Part shown: positions 12,210-25,470 of the stretch, one piece after another | How the letters are laid out: the number at the start of each line of letters is the position of its first letter | How positions within the stretch are numbered: position 1 is the stretch's first letter | Origin: Plasmopara viticola | Lineage: Eukaryota; Oomycota; Peronosporomycetes; Peronosporales; Peronosporaceae | NCBI GenBank assembly: GCA_001695595.3 | Contig: MBPM02000192.1 | Coordinates: 1 to 64,000 of the forward strand | Direction: 5' to 3' | DNA length: 64,000 nucleotides | The notes under the pieces: generated by a model | Databases searched by the model: none | What the model was told of the DNA's origin: nothing | The model's input: only the letters and a program-made list of their open reading frames with translations | Position numbers and translations under genes: made by a program

Positions 12210-14379
12210 GACGTGCAGACACGCGTTTCAAGCGTATGATAGCGCATACTGCTCGTTCGAAGTGATGATTCGTGCTACGGCATTATATTCGTCTAAATGA
12301 GCTTCTTAGACGTGCAGACACGTGTTTCAAGCGAAATTTAGCGCATACTGCTCCGTTAAAATTGCTGATTCGTTCTACGGCAACAGATACGTCCAATTGA
12401 GCTTCCTGGACGTGCAGACACACGTTTAAAGCGCAACTTGGCGCATACTGCGCCGTTTGAAGCCTTGAATCGTGATACGGCAACGGACACGTCCAATTGA
12501 GCTTCCTAGATGTGCAGACACGCCTTTCAAGCGTAACCTGGCGCATACTGCTTCGTTTGAAGCGCTAATTCGAATTACGGCATCAGCTACATCTAATTGA
12601 GCTTGTTAGACGTTCAGACACACGTTTCAAGCGTAACTTAGCGCATATTGCTCCGTTTGAAACCCTGATTCATCCTACGTCGTCAGCTACGTTCTATCAA
12701 GCTTCCCGGACGTGCAGACACGCGTTTCAAGCGAAACTTAGCGCATACTGCTCAGTTTCAATTGCTGATTTGTTCTATGGCATCGGATACATCTAATTGA
12801 TCTTTCCGAACGTGCAGATACGCGTTTCATACGTAACTTGGCGCATACTGCTCCGTTTGAAGCGCTGATTCGTCTTACGGCATCAGCTACGTCTAATTGA
12901 GCTTCTTGGATGTGCAGACACGCGTTTCAAGCGTAACTTAGCGCATACTGCTCCGTTTGAATTGCTAATTCGTCTTGCGGCATCACCTACGTCTGATTGA
13001 GCTTGTTAGATATTCAGACACGCGTTTCAAGCGTAACTCAGCGCATACTGCTCCGTTTGAATTGATGATTCGTGCTACGGCATCATATACATCTGATTGA
13101 TCTTCCTGGACGTGCAGACATGCTTTTCAAGCGTAAGTTAGCGTCTACTGCTCCGTTTGAAGTGATAATTCGTGCTACAGCATCAGTTTCGTCCAATCAA
13201 GCCTTCCGGACGTGCAGACACTCATTTCAAGCGCAACTTAGCGCGTACTGCTCCGTTTGAATTGCTAATTCGTCCTGCGGCATCGGATACATCTAATTGA
13301 TCTTTCTGGACATGCAGACACACGTTTCAAGCGAAACTTGGCGCATACTAATCCGTTTGAAGCGCTGATTCGTCTTACGGCATCAGGAACGTCCAATCAA
13401 GCGACCCAGACGTGCAGACACGTGTTTCAAGCGAAACTTAGAGCATACTGTTCTGTTTGAATTGCCGATTCGTCCTACGGCATCATATACATCTGATTGA
13501 TCTTTCTGGACGTGCAGACACGCATTTCAAGCGTACCTTAGCGCATACTGCTCAGTCTGAAGGGATAATTCGTGCTACGGCATCAGACTTGTCCAATCAA
13601 GCTTCTTGGACGTGCAGACACGTGATAAAAACGAAACTTAGCGCATACTGCTCCCTTTGATTTGTTAATCTGTCGACGTGCAGACACGCGTTTCAAGCGT
13701 ATGATAGCGCATACTGCTCGTTTGAAGTAAGGATCCGTGCTACGGCATTATATTCGTCTAAATGAGCTTCTTAGACGTGCAGACACGTGTTTCAAGCGAA
13801 ACTTAGCGCTACTGCTCCGTTAAATTTGCTGATTCGTTCTACGGCAACAGATACGTCCAATTGAGCTTCCTGGACGTGCAGACATGCGTTTAAAGCGTAA
13901 CTTGGCGCATACTGCGCCGTTTGAAGCCTTGATTCGTGCTACGGCAACAGGCACGTCCAATTGAGCTTCTTAGACGCGCATACACGCGTTTCAAGCAAAA
14001 CCCAGCGCATACTGCTCCGTTTGAAGCGCTGGTTCGAATTACGGCATCTGCTACGTCTAATTGAGCCTGTTAGACGTTCAGACACACGTTTCAAGCGTAA
14101 CTTAGCGCATATTGCTCCGTTTGAAACCCTGATTCATCCTACGTCGTCAGCTACGTTCTATCAAGCTTCCCGGACGTGCAGACACGCGTTTCAAGCGAAA
14201 CTTAGCGCATACAGCTCTGTTTGAATTGCTGATTTGTTCTATGGCATCGGATACATCTAATTGATCTTTCTGAACGTGCAGATACGCGTTTCAAGCGTAA
14301 CTTGGCGCATGCTGCTCCGTTTGAAGCGCTGATTCGTCTTACGGCATCAGCTACGTCTAATTTAGCTTCTTGGATGTGC

Positions 14380-15580
14380 AGACACGCGTTTCAAGCGTAA
14401 CTTAGCGCATACTGCTCCGTTTGAATTGCTAATTCGTCTTGCGGCATCACCTACGTCTGATTGAGCTTGTTAGATATTCAGACACGCGTTTCAAGCGTAA
14501 CTCAGCGCATACTGCTCTGTTTGAATTGCTAATTCGTGCTACGGCATCATATACATCTGATTGATCTTCCTGGACGTGCAGACATGCTTTTCAAGCGTAA
14601 CTTGGCACCTACTGCTTCGTTTGAAGTGATACCTCGTGCTACAGCATCAGCTACGTCCGATCAAGCTTCCCGGACATGCAGACACTCATTTCGAGTGAAG
14701 CTTAGCGCATACTGCTCCGTTTGAATTGCTAATTCGTCCTGCGGCATTGGATACATCTAATTGATCTTTCTGGACACGCAGACACGCGTTTCAAGCGTAA
14801 TTTGGCGCATACTGCTCCGTTTGAAGCGCTGATTCGTCCTACGGCATCAGGAACGTCCAATCAAGCGACCCAGACGTGCAGACACGTGTTTCAAACGTAA
14901 CTTAGCGCATACTGTTCCGTTTGAATTGCTGATTCGTCCTACGGCATCATATACATCTGATTGATCTTTCTGGACGTGCAGACACGCGTTTCAAGCGTAA
15001 CTTAGCGCATACTGCTCCGTTTGAATTGCTAATTCGTCTTGCGGCATCACCTACGTCTGATTGAGCTTGTTAGATATTCAGACACGCGTTTCAAGCGTAA
15101 CTCAGCGCATACTGCTCCGTTTGAATTGCTAATTCGTGCTACGGCATCATATACATCTGATTGATCTTCCTGGACGTGCAGACATGCTTTTCAAGCGGAA
15201 CTTAGAGCCTACTGCTTCGTTTGAAGTGATAACTCGTGCTACAGCATCAGCTACGTCCGATCAAGCTTCCCGGACATGCAGACACTCATTTCGAGTGAAG
15301 CTTAGCGCATACTGCTCCGTTTGAATTGCTAATTCGTCCTGCGGCATTGGATACATCTAATTGATCTTTCTGGACATGCAGACACACGTTTCAAGCGAAA
15401 CTTGGCGCATACTAATCCGTTTGAAGCGCTGATTCGTCCTACGGCATCAGGAACGTCCAATCAAGCGACCCAGACGTGCAGACACGTGTTTCAAACGTTA
15501 CTTAGCGCATACTGTTCCGTTTGAATTGCTGATTCGTCCTACGGCATCATATACATCTGATTGATCTTTCTGGACGTGCA
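14380..15580 (+). repeat. Tandem duplication of six monomers (2 x 600 bp)
   Basis: The sequence from about 14,380 to 14,980 recurs, nearly unchanged, from about 14,980 to 15,580. The same landmark monomer lies at 14,536 and 15,136, exactly 600 bp apart. This accounts for the 2,064-bp interval between unit markers at 13,672 and 15,736. The two copies share the catttcgagtgaagctt variant, which is absent from the corresponding 11.7-kb and 13.2-kb monomers. Confidence 0.85.
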
Positions 15581-18500
15581 GACACGCGTTTCAAGCGTAC
15601 CTTAGCGCAAACCGCTCCGTTTGAAGGGATAATTCGTGCTACGGCATCAGACTTGTCCAATCAAGCTTCTTGGACGTGCAGACACGTGTTAAAAACGAAA
15701 CTTAGCGCATACTGCTCCCTTTGATTTGTTAATCTATCGACGTGCAGACACACGTTTCAAGCGTATGATAGCGCATACTGCTCGTTCGAAGTGATGATTC
15801 GTGCTACGGCATTATATTCGTCTAAATGAGCTTCTTAGACGTGCAGACACGTGTTTCAAGCGAAACTTAGCGCTACTGCTCCGTTAAATTTGCTGATTCG
15901 TTCTACGGCAACAGATACGTCCAATTGAGCTTCCTGGACGTGCAGACACGCGTTTAAAGCGTCATTTGGCGCATACTGCGCCGTTTGAAGCCTTGATTCG
16001 TGCTACGGCAACAGGCACGTCCAATTCAGCTTCTTAGACGCGCATACACGCGTTTCAAGCGAAACCCAGCGCATACTGCTCCGTTTGAAGCGCTGGTTCG
16101 AATTACGGCATCAGCTACGTCTAATTGAGCCTTTTAGACATTCAGACACACGTTTCAAGCGTAACTTAGCGCATATTTCTCCGTTTGAAACCCTTATTCA
16201 TCCTACGTCGTCAGCTACGTTCTATCAAGCTTCCCGGACGTGCAGACACGCGTTTCAAGCGGGACTTAGCGCATACTGCTCTGTTTAAATTGCTGATTTG
16301 TTCTAGGGCATCGGATACATCTAATTGATCTTTCTGAACGTGCAGATACGCGTTTCAAGCGTAACTTGGCGCATACTGCTCCGTTTGAAGCGCTGATTCG
16401 TCTTACGGCATCAGCTACGTCTAATTGAGCTTCTTGGATGTGCAGACACGCGTTTCAAGCGTAACTTAGCGCATACTGCTCCGTTTGAATTGCTAATTCG
16501 TCTTGCGGCATCACCTACGTCTGATTGAGCTTGTTAGATATTCAGACACGCGTTTCAAGCGTAACTCAGCGCATACTGCTCCGTTTGAATTGCTAATTCG
16601 TGCTACGGCATCATATACATCTGATTGATCTTCCTGGACGTGCAGACATGCTTTTCAAGCGGAACTTAGAGCCTACTGCTTCGTTTGAAGTGATAACTCG
16701 TGCTACAGCATCAGCTACGTCCGATCAAGCTTCCCGGACATGCAGACACTCATTTCGAGTGAAGCTTAGCGCATACTGCTCCGTTTGAATTGCTAATTCG
16801 TCCTACGGCATTGGAAACTTTTAATTGATCTTTCTAGACATGCAGACACGCGTTTCAAGCGTAATTTGGCGCATACTGCTCCGTTTGAAGCGCTGATTCG
16901 TCCTACGGCATCAGGAACGTCCAATCAAGCGACCCAGACGTGCAGACACGTGTTTCAAGCGTAACTTAGCGCATACTGTTCCGTTTGAATTGCTGATTCG
17001 TCCTACGGCATCATACACATCTGATTGATCTTTCTGGACGTGCAGACACGCGTTTCAAGCGTACCTTAGCGCATACCGCTCCGTTTGAAGGGATAAATCG
17101 TGCTACGGCATCACACTTGTCCAATCAAGCTTCTCGGACGTGCAGACACGTGTTAAAAACGAAACTTAGCGCATACTGCTCCCTTTGATTTGTTAATCTG
17201 TCGACGTGCAGACACGCGTTTCAAGCGTATGATAGCGCATACTGCTCGTTCGAAGTGATGATTCGTGCTACGGGATTATATTCATCTAAATGAGCTTCTT
17301 AGACGTGCAGACACGTGTTTCAAGCGAAACTTAGCGCATACTGCTCCGTTAAATTTGCTGATTCTCTCTACGGCAACAGATACGTCCAATTGAGCTTCCT
17401 GGACGTGCAGACACGCGTTTAAAGCGTAACTTGGCGCATACTGCGCCGTTTGAAGCCTTGATTCGTGCTACGGCAACAGACACGTCCAATTGAGCTTCTT
17501 AGACGTTTAGACACACGTTTCAAGCGTAACCCAGCGCATACTGCTCCGTTTGAAGCGCTAATTCGAATTACGGCATCCGCTACGTCTAATTGAGCTTGTT
17601 AGACGTTCAGACACACGTTTCAAGCGTAAGTTAAAAGCATACTGCTCCGTTTAAAGCGCCGATTCGTCCTAGGGTATTCGCTACGTCCAATCAAGCTTCC
17701 CAGACGTGCAGACACGCGATTCAAGCGAAACTTAGCGCATACTGCTTCGTTTGATTGCTGATTTGTTTTATGGCATCGGATACATCTAATTGATCTTTCT
17801 GGACATGCAGACACGCGTATCAAGCGTAACTTGGCGCATACTGCTCCGTTTGAAGCGCTGATTCGTCCTACGGCATCAGGAACGTCCAATCAAGCGACCC
17901 AGACGTGCAGACACGTGTTTCAAGCGTAACTTAGCGCATACTGTTCCGTTTGAATTGCTGATTCGTCCTACGGCATCATATACATCTGATTGATCTTTCT
18001 GGACGTGCAGACACGCGTTTCAAGCGTACCTTAGCGCATACTGCTCCGTTTGAAGGGATAATTCGTGCTACAGCATCAGACTTGTCCAATCAAGCTTCTT
18101 GGACGTGCAGACACGTGTTAAAAACGAAACTTAGCGCATACTGCTCCCTTTGATTTGTTAATCTGTCGACGTGCAGACACGCGTTTCAAGCGTATGATAG
18201 CGCATACTGCTCGTTTGAAGTGATGATTCGTGCTACGGCATTATATTCGTCTAAATGAGCTTCTTAGACGTGCAGACACGTGTTTCAAGCGAAACTTAGC
18301 GCTACTGCTCCGTTAAATTTACTGATTCGTTCTACGGCAACAGATACGTCCAATTGAGCTTCCTGGACGTGCAGACACGCGTTTAAAGCGTAACTTGGCG
18401 CATACTGCGCCGTTTGAAGCCTTGAATCGTGATACGGCAACAGACACGTCCAATTGAGCTTCCTGGATGTGCAGACACGCCTTTCAAGCGTAACCTGGCG

Positions 18501-18810
18501 CATACTGCTTCGTTTGAAGCGCTGATTCGAATTACGGCATCAGCTACGTCTAATTCAGCTTGTTAGACGTTCAGACACACGTTTCAAGCGTAATTTGGCG
18601 CATATTGCTCCGTTTGAAACCCTGATTCATCCTACGTCGTCAGCTACGTTCTATCAAGCTATCCGGACGTGCAGACACGCGTTTCAAGCGAAACTTAGCG
18701 CATACTGCTCAGTTTCAATTGCTGATTTGTTCTATGGCATCGGATACATCTAATTGATCTTTCCGAACGTGCAGATACGCGTTTCATACGTAACTCGACG
18801 CATACTGCTC

Positions 18811-21280
18811 CGCTTGAAGTGATAATTCGTGCTACGGCATCAGATTTGTCTAATTGAGCTTCTTAGACGTGCAGACACACGTTTAAAGCAAAACTTAGCG
18901 CATACTGCTCCATTTGAATTGCCAATCCGTTCTTCGGCATCGGATACATCTAATTGAGCTTTCTGGACGTGCTGACACGCCTTTCAAGCGTAACCTAGCG
19001 CATACTGCTCCGTTTGAAGCGCTGATTCGTCTTGTGGCATCAGCTACGTCTGATTGAGCTTGTTAGATATTCAGACACGCGTTTCAAGCGTAAGTCAGCG
19101 CATACTGCTCCGTTTGAATTGCTGATTCATGCTACGGCAACAGATACGTCCAATTGAGCTTCCTGGATGTGCAGACACGCGTTAAAAGCGAAACTTAGCG
19201 CATACTGCTCCGTTTGAAGCGCTGATTCGTACTTCGGCATCAGCTACGTCCAATAAAGTGACCCGGACGTGCAGACACGTGTTTTAAGCGATACTTAGCG
19301 CGTAGTGCTCCGTTCGAATTGCTAATTCGTCCTACGGCATCGGATACATCTGATTGATCTTTCTGGACGTGCAGACACGCGTTTCTAGTGTAACTTAGCG
19401 CATGCTGCTCCGTTTAAAGTGATGACTCGTGCTACGGCATCAGCTACGTCCAATCAAGCTTTCGGACGTGCAGACACGCGTTTCAAGCGAAACTTAGCGC
19501 ATACTGCTCCGTTTGAACTGATGATTCTTGCTACGGCATCATATATGTCTAATTGAGCATCTCGGACGTGCAGACACACGTTTAAAGCGTAAGTCAAGAG
19601 CATACTGCTCCGTTTGAAGCGCTGATTCGTCCTAAGGAATCCGCTACGTCCAATCAAGCAACCCTGACGTGCAGACACGTATTTCAAGCGAAACTTAGCG
19701 CACACTGCTCCGTTTCAATTGCTAATTTGTCCTACGGCATCGGATACATCTGATTGATCTTTCTGGACGTGCAGACACGCGTTTCTAGTGTAACTTACCG
19801 CAAACAGCTCCGTTTGAATTGTTGATTCGTGCTACGGCATCAGCTACGTCCAATCAAGCTTCCCGGACGTGCTGACACGCGTTTCAAGCGTAACTTAGCG
19901 CATACTGCTCCGGTTGAAGTGATGATTTTTGCTACGGCATCATATATGTCTGATTGAGCTTCCCGGACGTGCAGACACGCGTTTCAAGCGTAACTTAGCG
20001 CATACCGGTCTGTTTGAAGTGATGATTCCTCCTACGGCATTGAATACATCTAATTGATCTTCCTGGACGTGCAGACACACGTTTCAAGCGTAACTTAGCG
20101 CAAACTGATCCGTATGAATTGTTGATTCGTCCTACGGCATCATATACATCTGATTGATCTTTCTGGACGTGCAGACACGCGTTTCAAGCGTACTTTAGCG
20201 CATACCGCTCCGTTTGAAGGGATAAATCGTGCTACGGCATCAGACTTGTCCAATCAAGCTTCTCGGACGTGCAGACACGTGTTAAAAACGAAACTTAGCG
20301 CATACTGCTCCCTTTGATTTGTTAATCTGTCGACGTGCAGACACGCGTTTCAAGCGTATGATAGCGCATACTGCTCGTTCGAAGTGATGATTCGTGCTAC
20401 GGCATTATATTCGTCTAAATGAGCTTCTTAGACGTGCAGACACGTGTTTCAAGCGATACTTAGCGCTACTGCTCCGTTAAATTTACTGATTCGTTCTACG
20501 GCAACAGATACGTCCAATTGAGCTTCCTGGACGTGCAGACACGCGTTTAAAGCGTAACTTGGCGCATACTGCGCCGTTTGAAGCCTTGATTCGTGCTACG
20601 GCAACAGACACGTCCAATTGAGCTTCTTAGACGTTTACGCACACGTTTCAAGCGTAACCCAGCGCGTACTGCTCCGTTTGAAGCGCTGATTCGAATTACG
20701 GCATCCGCTACGTCTATTTGAGCTTGTTAGACGTTCAGACACGTTTCAAGCGTAAGTTAAGAGCATACTGCTCCGTTTGAAGCGCCGATTCGTCCTAGGG
20801 TATCCGCTACGTCCAATCAAGCTTCCCAGACGTTTAGACACGCGTTTCAAGCAAAAATTAAGCGCATACTGCTCCGTTTGAAGCGCTTATTCGTACTTCG
20901 GCATCAGCTACGTACAATCAAGCGACCCGGACGTGCAGACACGCGCTTCAAACGATACTCAGCCCATACTGCTCCGTTTAAATTGCTAATTCGTCCTGCG
21001 GCATCGGATACATCAAATTGATCTTTTTGGACGTTCAGACACGCGTTTCAAGCGTAACTTAGCGCATACTGCTCCGTTTGAAGCGCTGATTCGTCTTACG
21101 GCATCAGATACGTCCAATTGAGCTTCTCGGACGTGCAGACACGCGTTTCAAGCGTAACTTAAGCGCATACTGCTCCTTTTAAAGCGCTGATTCATCCTAT
21201 GGCATCAGCTACGTCCAATGAAGTGACCCGGACGTGAAGACACGCGTTTCAAGCGAAACTTAGCGCATACTGCTCCGTTT
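18811..21280 (+). repeat. ~2.5-kb satellite segment, copy 1 (partner at 22,541)
   Basis: A run of about 25 monomers that recurs at a 3,731-bp offset. Landmarks agree: cgcttgaagtgataattcg at 18,811 and 22,541; agcccatactgctccg at 20,961 and 24,692; gtgacccggacgtgaagaca at 21,223 and 24,954. Differences are scattered single bases and rare one- or two-base indels. It includes unusual monomers with gtttctagtgtaactta and gctgacacg. The copies are separated by about 1.2 kb that is itself a repeat of the 20.2-21.3 kb stretch. Confidence 0.88.
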
Positions 21281-22500
21281 GATTGCTGATTTGTTCTATG
21301 GCATCGGATACATCTAATTGATCTTTCCGGACATACAGACACGCGTTTCAAGCGTACTTTGGCGCATACCGCTCCGTTTGAAGGGATAAATCGTGCTACG
21401 GCATCAGACTTGTCCAATCAAGCTTCTCGGACGTGCAGACACGTGTTAAAAACGAAACTTAGCGCATACTGCTCCCTTTGATTTGTTAATCTGTCGACGT
21501 GCAGACACGCGTTTCAAGCGTATGATAGCGCATACTGCTCGTTCGAAGTGATGATTCGTGCTACGGCATTATATTCGTCTAAATGAGCTTCTTAGACGTG
21601 CAGACACGTGTTTCAAGCGATACTTAGCGCTACTGCTCCGTTAAATTTACTGATTCGTTCTACGGCAACAGATACGTCCAATTGAGCTTCCTGGACGTGC
21701 AGACACGCGTTTAAAGCGTAACTTGGCGCATACTGCGCCGTTTGAAGCCTTGAATCGTGATACGGCAACAGACACGTCCAATTGAGCTTCTTAGACGTTT
21801 ACGCACACGTTTCAAGCGTAACCCAGCGCGTACTGCTCCGTTTGAAGCGCTGATTCGAATTACGGCATCCGCTACGTCTATTTGAGCTTGTTAGACGTTC
21901 AGACACACGTTTCAAGCGTAAGTTAAGAGCATACTGCTCCGTTTGAAGCGCCGATTCGTCCTAGGGTATCCGCTACGTCCAATCAAGCTTCCCAGACGTT
22001 TAGACACGCGTTTCAAGCAAAAATTAAGCGCATACTGCTCCGTTTGAAGCGCTTATTCGTACTTCGGCATCAGCTACGTACAATCAAGCGACCCGGACGT
22101 GCAGACACGCGCTTCAAACGATACTCAGCCCATACTGCTCCGTTTAAATTGCTAATTCGTCCTGCGGCATCGGATACATCAAATTGATCTTTTTGGACGT
22201 TCAGACACGCGTTTCAAGCGTAACTTAGCGCATACTGCTCCGTTTGAAGCGCTGATTCGTACTTCGGCATCAGATACGTCCAATTGAGCTTCTCGGACGT
22301 GCAGACACGCGTTTCAAGCGTAACTTAAGCGCATACTGCTCCTTTTAAAGCGCTGATTCATCCTATGGCATCAGCTACGTCCAATGAAGTGACCCGGACG
22401 TGAAGACACGCGTTTCAAGCGAAACTTAGCGCATACTGCTCCGTTTGATTGCTGATTTGTTCAATGGCATCGGATACATCTAATTGATCTTTCCGGACAT
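20170..22500 (+). repeat. Two tandem 1,164-bp units
   Basis: The monomer containing ccgctccgtttgaagggata recurs at a 1,164-bp spacing (near 20,209 and near 21,373) and again near 23,936. The 66-bp truncated monomer gives the same 1,164-bp spacing (20,329 and 21,493). One unit holds eleven full monomers and one truncated monomer. Copies share odd variants such as gacgtttacgcacacg and agcaaaaattaagcgc. This is a shortened relative of the 1,465-bp unit, three monomers smaller. Confidence 0.85.
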
Positions 22501-22540
22501 ACAGACACGCGTTTCAAGCGTACCTTGGCGCATACTGCTC

Positions 22541-25010
22541 CGCTTGAAGTGATAATTCGTGCTACGGCATCAGATTTGTCTAACTGAGCTTCTTAGACGT
22601 GCAGACACACGTTTAAAGCAAAACTTAGCGCATACTGCTCCATTTGAATTGCCAATCCGTTCTTCGGCATCGGATACATCTAATTGAGCTTTCTGGACGT
22701 GCTGACACGCCTTTCAAGCGTAACCTAGCGCATACTGCTCCGTTTGAAGCGCTGATTCGTCTTGTGGCATCAGCTACGTCTGATTGAGCTTGTTAGATAT
22801 TCAGACACGCGTTTCAAGCGTAAGTCAGCGCATACTGCTCCGTTTGAATTGCTGATTCATGCTACGGCAACAGATACGTCCAATTGAGCTTCCTGGATGT
22901 GCAGACACGCGTTAAAAGCGAAACTTAGCGCATACTGCTCCGTTTGAAGCGCTGATTCGTACTTCGGCATCAGCTACGTCCAATAAAGTGACCCGGACGT
23001 GCAGACACGTGTTTTAAGCGATACTTAGCGCGTAGTGCTCCGTTCGAATTGCTAATTCGTCCTACGGCATCGGATACATCTGATTGATCTTTCTGGACGT
23101 GCAGACACGCGTTTCTAGTGTAACTTAGCGCATGCTGCTCCGTTTAAAGTGATGACTCGTGCTACGGCATCAGCTACGTCCAATCAAGCTTTCGGACGTG
23201 CAGACACGCGTTTCAAGCGAAACTGAGCGCATACTGCTCCGTTTGAACTGATGATTCTTGCTACGGCATCATATATGTCTAATTGAGCATCTCGGACGTG
23301 CAGACACACGTTTAAAGCGTAAGTTAAGAGCATACTGCTCCGTTTGAAGCGCTGATTCGTCCTAAGGAATCCGCTACGTCCAATCAAGCAACCCTGACGT
23401 GCAGACACGTATTTCAAGCGAAACTTAGCGCATACTGCTCCGTTTGAATTGCTAATTTGTCCTACGGCATCGGATACATCTGATTGATCTTTCTGGACGT
23501 GCAGACACGCGTTTCTAGTGTAACTTAGCGCAAACAGCTCCGTTTGAATTGTTGATTCGTGCTACGGCATCAGCTACGTCCAATCAAGCTTCCCGGACGT
23601 GCTGACACGCGTTTCAAGCGTAACTTAGCGCATACTGCTCCGGTTGAAGTGATGATTTTTGCTACGGCATCATATATGTCTGATTGAGCTTCCCGGACGT
23701 GCAGACACGCGTTTCAAGCGTATTTAGCGCATACCGGTCTGTTTGAAGTGATGATTCCTCCTACGGCATTGAATACATCTAATTGATCTTCCTGGACGTG
23801 CAGACACACGTTTCAAGCGTAACTTAGCGCAAACTGATCCGTATGAATTGTTGATTCGTCCTACGGCATCATATACATCTGATTGATCTTTCTGGACGTG
23901 CAGACACGCGTTTCAAGCGTACTTTAGCGCATACCGCTCCGTTTGAAGGGATAAATCGTGCTACGGCATCAGACTTGTCCAATCAAGCTTCTCGGACGTG
24001 CAGACACGTGTTAAAAACGAAACTTAGCGCATACTGCTCCCTTTGATTTGTTAATCTGTCGACGTGCAGACACGCGTTTCAAGCGTATGATAGCGCATAC
24101 TGCTCGTTCGAAGTGATGATTCGTGCTACGGCATTATATTCGTCTAAATGAGCTTCTTAGACGTGCAGACACGTGTTTCAAGCGAAACTTAGCGCTACTG
24201 CTCCGTTAAATTTACTGATTCGTTCTACGGCAACAGATACGTCCAATTGAGCTTCCTGGACGTGCAGACACGCGTTTAAAGCGTAACTTGGCGCATACTG
24301 CGCCGTTTGAAGCCTTGATTCGTGCTACGGCAACAGACACGTCCAATTGAGCTTCTTAGACGTTTACGCACACGTTTCAAGCGTAACCCAGCGCATACTG
24401 CTCCGTTTGAAGCGCTGATTCGAATTACGGCATCCGCTACGTCTATTTGAGCTTGTTAGACGTTCAGACACACGTTTCAAGCGTAAGTTAAGAGCATACT
24501 GCTCCGTTTGAAGCGCCGATTCGTCCTAGGGTATCCGCTACGTCCAATCAAGCTTCCCAGACGTTTAGACACGCGTTTCAAGCAAAAATTAAGCGCATAC
24601 TGCTCCGTTTGAAGCGCTTATTCGTACTTCGGCATCAGCTAGGTACAATCAAGCGACCCGGACGTGCAGACACGCGCTTCAAACGATACTCAGCCCATAC
24701 TGCTCCGTTTAAATTGCTAATTCGTCCTGCGGCATCGGATACATCAAATTGATCTTTTTGGACGTTCAGACACGCGTTTCAAGCGTAACTTAGCGCATAC
24801 TGCTCCGTTTGAAGCGCTGATTCGTCTTACGGCATCAGATACGTCCAATTGAGCTTCTCGGACGGGCAGACACGCGTTTCAAGCGTAACTTAAGCGCATA
24901 CTGCTCCTTTTAAAGCGCTGATTCATCCTATGGCATCAGCTACGTCCAATCAAGTGACCCGGACGTGAAGACACGCGTTTCAAGCGAAACTTAGCGCATA
25001 CTGCTCCGTT
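22541..25010 (+). repeat. ~2.5-kb satellite segment, copy 2
   Basis: Partner of 18,811-21,280 at a 3,731-bp offset, with the same monomer order. The right end is lost near 25,010, where a gaattgcttattcgtcc monomer replaces the gattgctgatttgtt monomer of copy 1. After that point the array is made of single diverged monomers up to the orientation switch. It carries the last 66-bp truncated monomer of orientation A, near 24,058. Confidence 0.86.
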
Positions 25011-25460
25011 TGAATTGCTTATTCGTCCTACGGTATCGAATACATCGGATTGATCTTTCTGGACGTGCAGACACGCGTTTCAAGCGTAACTTAGCGCATA
25101 CTGCTCCGTTTGAAGCCCTGATTCGTGCTACGGCATTCGATACATCCAATTGAGCTTCCTGTACGAGCAGACACGCGTTTCAAGCAAACCTTAGCGTATA
25201 CTGCTTCGTTTGAAACGCTGATTCGTGCTACCGCGTTCGATACGTTCAATTGAGCTTCCTGGACGTCCAGACACGCGTTTCAAGCATAGCTTAGCGCATA
25301 CTGCTTCGTTTGAAGTGCTGATTCGTGTTACGGCCTCCGATTCGTCTAATTGAGCTTCAAGGACGTGCAGACACGCGTTTCAAGCAAAACTTAAGCGCAT
25401 ACTGCTCCATCTGAAGCGCTCAATCGTGCTAAGGCATCCGATACGTCAAATTGAGCTACT
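25010..25460 (+). repeat. Diverged A-type monomers before the orientation switch
   Basis: Four to five monomers with private substitutions (gtacgagcagac, agcatagctt, gattcgtgttacggcctcc, ccatctgaagcgctcaatcg) and no partner elsewhere in orientation A. Lack of homogenisation at an array margin is expected where exchange partners are few. Confidence 0.8.
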
Positions 25461-25470
25461 AAAAACGGAG
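25451..25470. other. Orientation switch A to B
   Basis: Up to about 25,460 the sequence reads as an A monomer (gatacgtcaaattgagctac). From about 25,461 it reads as a B monomer entered in mid-unit (aaaacggagcggtatgcgc), the reverse complement of the A block gcgcatactgctccgtttt. The breakpoint is not at the same monomer position on both sides, so this is not a simple perfect palindrome. No foreign sequence lies between the arms. Confidence 0.95.

Larger units (their letters stand above)
10940..18790 (+). repeat. ~1,465-bp higher-order repeat zone
   Basis: Monomers here are more diverged than in the block before, but a 66-bp truncated monomer (junction gtcgacgtgcag) recurs at about 12,207, 13,672, 15,736, 17,200 and 18,165. 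The intervals are 1,465, 2,064, 1,464 and 965 bp, which equal one unit, one unit plus six monomers, one unit, and one unit minus five monomers. Another landmark (a catatacatctgattgatctt monomer) lies at 11,107, 11,607, 13,072, 14,536, 15,136 and 16,600, again with intervals of 1,464-1,465 plus whole-monomer steps of 500 and 600. The unit is about 14 full monomers plus one of about 66 bp. Confidence 0.88.
1..25460 (+). repeat. 100-bp satellite array, orientation A
   Basis: Tandem head-to-tail monomers of about 100 bp fill the interval without a break. Each monomer starts near gacgtgcagacacgcgttt, continues with a second conserved block (gcgcatactgctccgtttga) and ends in a more variable half that carries a cggcatc core and a tail like taattgagctt. 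Neighbouring monomers differ clearly from each other, while monomers several positions apart are near identical, which is the definition of higher-order repeat organisation. The first half of the monomer is visibly better conserved than the second. No satellite family name can be assigned from sequence reading alone. Open frames inside it are not genes. Confidence 0.98.
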
